A stretch of DNA of 14,159 nucleotides from Lachnospiraceae bacterium. Its GTDB lineage: Bacteria > Bacillota > Clostridia > Lachnospirales > Lachnospiraceae. The notes beneath the pieces are model-generated. The model searched no databases. It was not told the origin of the DNA and saw only the letters and a program-made list of their open reading frames with translations. Shown one piece after another: positions 13,037 to 14,159 of this stretch. The position numbers and the translations under genes are program-made. Positions within the stretch are counted from its first letter, which is position 1; every line of letters starts with the position of its first letter. Where the stretch lies: contig SFEV01000064.1 of NCBI GenBank assembly GCA_004557975.1, positions 1-14,159 on the forward strand, in the 5' to 3' direction.

Positions 13037-14159
13037 TTATAACGTTTCAGATGACAGAGCTTCTCGGGAAGATAAGTCCGAAGTATAGCTGTCCGTATCT
13101 TCCTGACTATGCGGCCTGTAAGGAATACGCAGAATAACTCTGGTTCCGTGGAACATCTGACTGGTGACAGTAAAGCCATACGGTTCTCCGTACAGGAGCC
13201 GGATTCTTTGCTGAATGTTACTGAGCGCAATCTGATGTCCCTTTTCTACCGGTATATGCTTATCCATCGAATCCGTTTTTCTGATTTGTTCAAGCGTTTC
13301 CTGACTGATACCAATACCGTCATCCTCGATGATACAGATGAGATCGGAGGATTCCTGGCGAATCGTAAGTGTCACCGTGCCACGCCCCGTTTTCGGTTCC
13401 AGCCCGTGACGTATAGAGTTTTCAAGGAAAGGCTGAAGAATCAGCTTTGGAATTCGACAGTCCAGAAGTGATTCCGGAACATCTGTATTGATGGATATCA
13501 TACTGTTATATTTACAATGAATAATATATGAGTACTGTTTAATGTAATCCAGTTCCTGACGCAAGGTAAATGTCTTCTCATCATCTGAATGTAAATCTGT
13601 CTGGAGCATATAGCTCAGACTGGAAATCATATCACAGACGGGATACGCTTCATATTCATAAGCTTTCCAGCTGATCAGTTGCAGAGTATTGAAGAGAAAA
13701 TGCGGATTCATCTGAGACTGAAGGTTTTTCAGCTGTGCTTCTTTCTGGGCAAGCTGTGTCTTATACACTGTATTAATCAGATTATCCAGCTTTTGGATCA
13801 TCTGGTTAAAACCGCGGTTAATTATCGTATATTCTTTCAGAAAAGAAGTATCGGGCAGCGAGACGGCAAAATTTTCCTGAGATACTTCATGAAGCGCTTC
13901 TGTCAGTGCATAAATCGGAGCAGTAAGATATCTGGAAAAAATGATAATGATAATGATCGAAGCAACCAGAATAAGTACAGCAAGTATATTAAAAGACAAA
14001 AGAATCCGACGAAAACTGGAAAACATGGATGTTTCATCAAGGCAAAAAACAGTAAACCATGTATCAGACGGAACCGTGGAAAAGATATTGTCCAGTCTGG
14101 CATAACTGTAGATTCTGTTATTTATAGAAAATGTCCCGGAAGTATTTGTGATACAGGGG
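13037..14159 (-). CDS. YesM-type sensor histidine kinase, partial at the window edge
   Basis: This membrane sensor kinase phosphorylates the response regulator encoded next to it. The frame stays open to the window edge with no stop, so the start codon is outside and 373 residues are visible. The internal Met at 14026 is not the start: the 44 residues before it look like the end of an extracellular sensor domain, which then runs into the second membrane helix (ILAVLILVASIIIIIIF). A HAMP-like linker follows (SRYLTAPIYALTEALHEVSQ), then the His_kinase domain with phospho-acceptor His in MNPHFLFNTLQL (codon 13700-13702). The ATPase domain has the N box PFLENSIRHGLEP and the G1 box EDDGIGI. The gene ends with TAA 33 bases before the regulator's ATG. 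The ligand cannot be told from the fragment. Confidence 0.93.
   Translation of the reverse strand, partial: PCITNTSGTFSINNRIYSYARLDNIFSTVPSDTWFTVFCLDETSMFSSFRRILLSFNILAVLILVASIIIIIIFSRYLTAPIYALTEALHEVSQENFAVSLPDTSFLKEYTIINRGFNQMIQKLDNLINTVYKTQLAQKEAQLKNLQSQMNPHFLFNTLQLISWKAYEYEAYPVCDMISSLSYMLQTDLHSDDEKTFTLRQELDYIKQYSYIIHCKYNSMISINTDVPESLLDCRIPKLILQPFLENSIRHGLEPKTGRGTVTLTIRQESSDLICIIEDDGIGISQETLEQIRKTDSMDKHIPVEKGHQIALSNIQQRIRLLYGEPYGFTVTSQMFHGTRVILRIPYRPHSQEDTDSYTSDLSSREALSSETL

Noticed and set aside
13903..14103. Small minus-strand hydrophobic frame at the right edge
   Set aside because: It overlaps the sensor kinase in a different frame; the kinase frame is open to the window edge and has the expected membrane helix and catalytic motifs.

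Overview
The window looks like chromosome of a gut-type Clostridia bacterium, most likely Lachnospiraceae. Moderate base composition, strong AGGAGG-type ribosome binding sites, type III glutamine synthetase, a YesM/YesN two-component pair and a CdaR-like regulator beside a MOFRL glycerate kinase all fit. The family assignment rests on gene content only; no species is claimed. I see no tRNA, rRNA, CRISPR array, complete insertion sequence or phage gene.

Layout. (1) 1-1147: class II fructose-bisphosphate aldolase (fba) with a good promoter, a stem-loop at the predicted 5' end of its mRNA and a terminator. (2) 1170-1631, minus strand: a small membrane-anchored DUF2726 protein with a nuclease-like core. 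(3) 1819-3387: a multi-spanning GtrII-type glucosyltransferase. (4) 3388-3677: an intergenic stretch with a coding-like relic on the minus strand, then the glnN promoter and a terminator-like hairpin in its leader. (5) 3678-5855: type III glutamine synthetase and terminator. (6) 5866-6183: the C-terminal quarter of a TRAP transporter large permease (DctM), cut off just after the glnN terminator. (7) 6260-9989: D-2-hydroxyacid dehydrogenase (hydroxypyruvate/glyoxylate reductase type), glucose-6-phosphate isomerase and glycerate 2-kinase, all plus strand, closed by a strong terminator. (8) 10049-11273: a CdaR/PucR-type regulator with its own promoter. (9) 11450-14159, minus strand: a YesN-type AraC response regulator and the YesM-type sensor kinase, the kinase cut by the window edge.

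How the genes work together. The dehydrogenase interconverts hydroxypyruvate and D-glycerate, and the MOFRL kinase makes 2-phosphoglycerate from D-glycerate, so region 7 reads as a three-carbon-acid route into lower glycolysis. Pgi sits inside it and fba lies nearby, adding hexose-phosphate steps. The DctM relic suggests the pathway once had a dedicated carboxylate importer that has been deleted. The CdaR-like regulator is the natural candidate controller. The two-component pair at the right edge probably senses a signal for a transport or catabolic locus outside the window; its target is not visible here.

No clearly new defence or mobile system is apparent. The points most worth a second look are the truncated DctM at an exact junction with the glnN terminator, pgi embedded in the glycerate operon, the glnN leader hairpin, the nuclease-like DUF2726 protein and the coding-like relic at 3388-3525.
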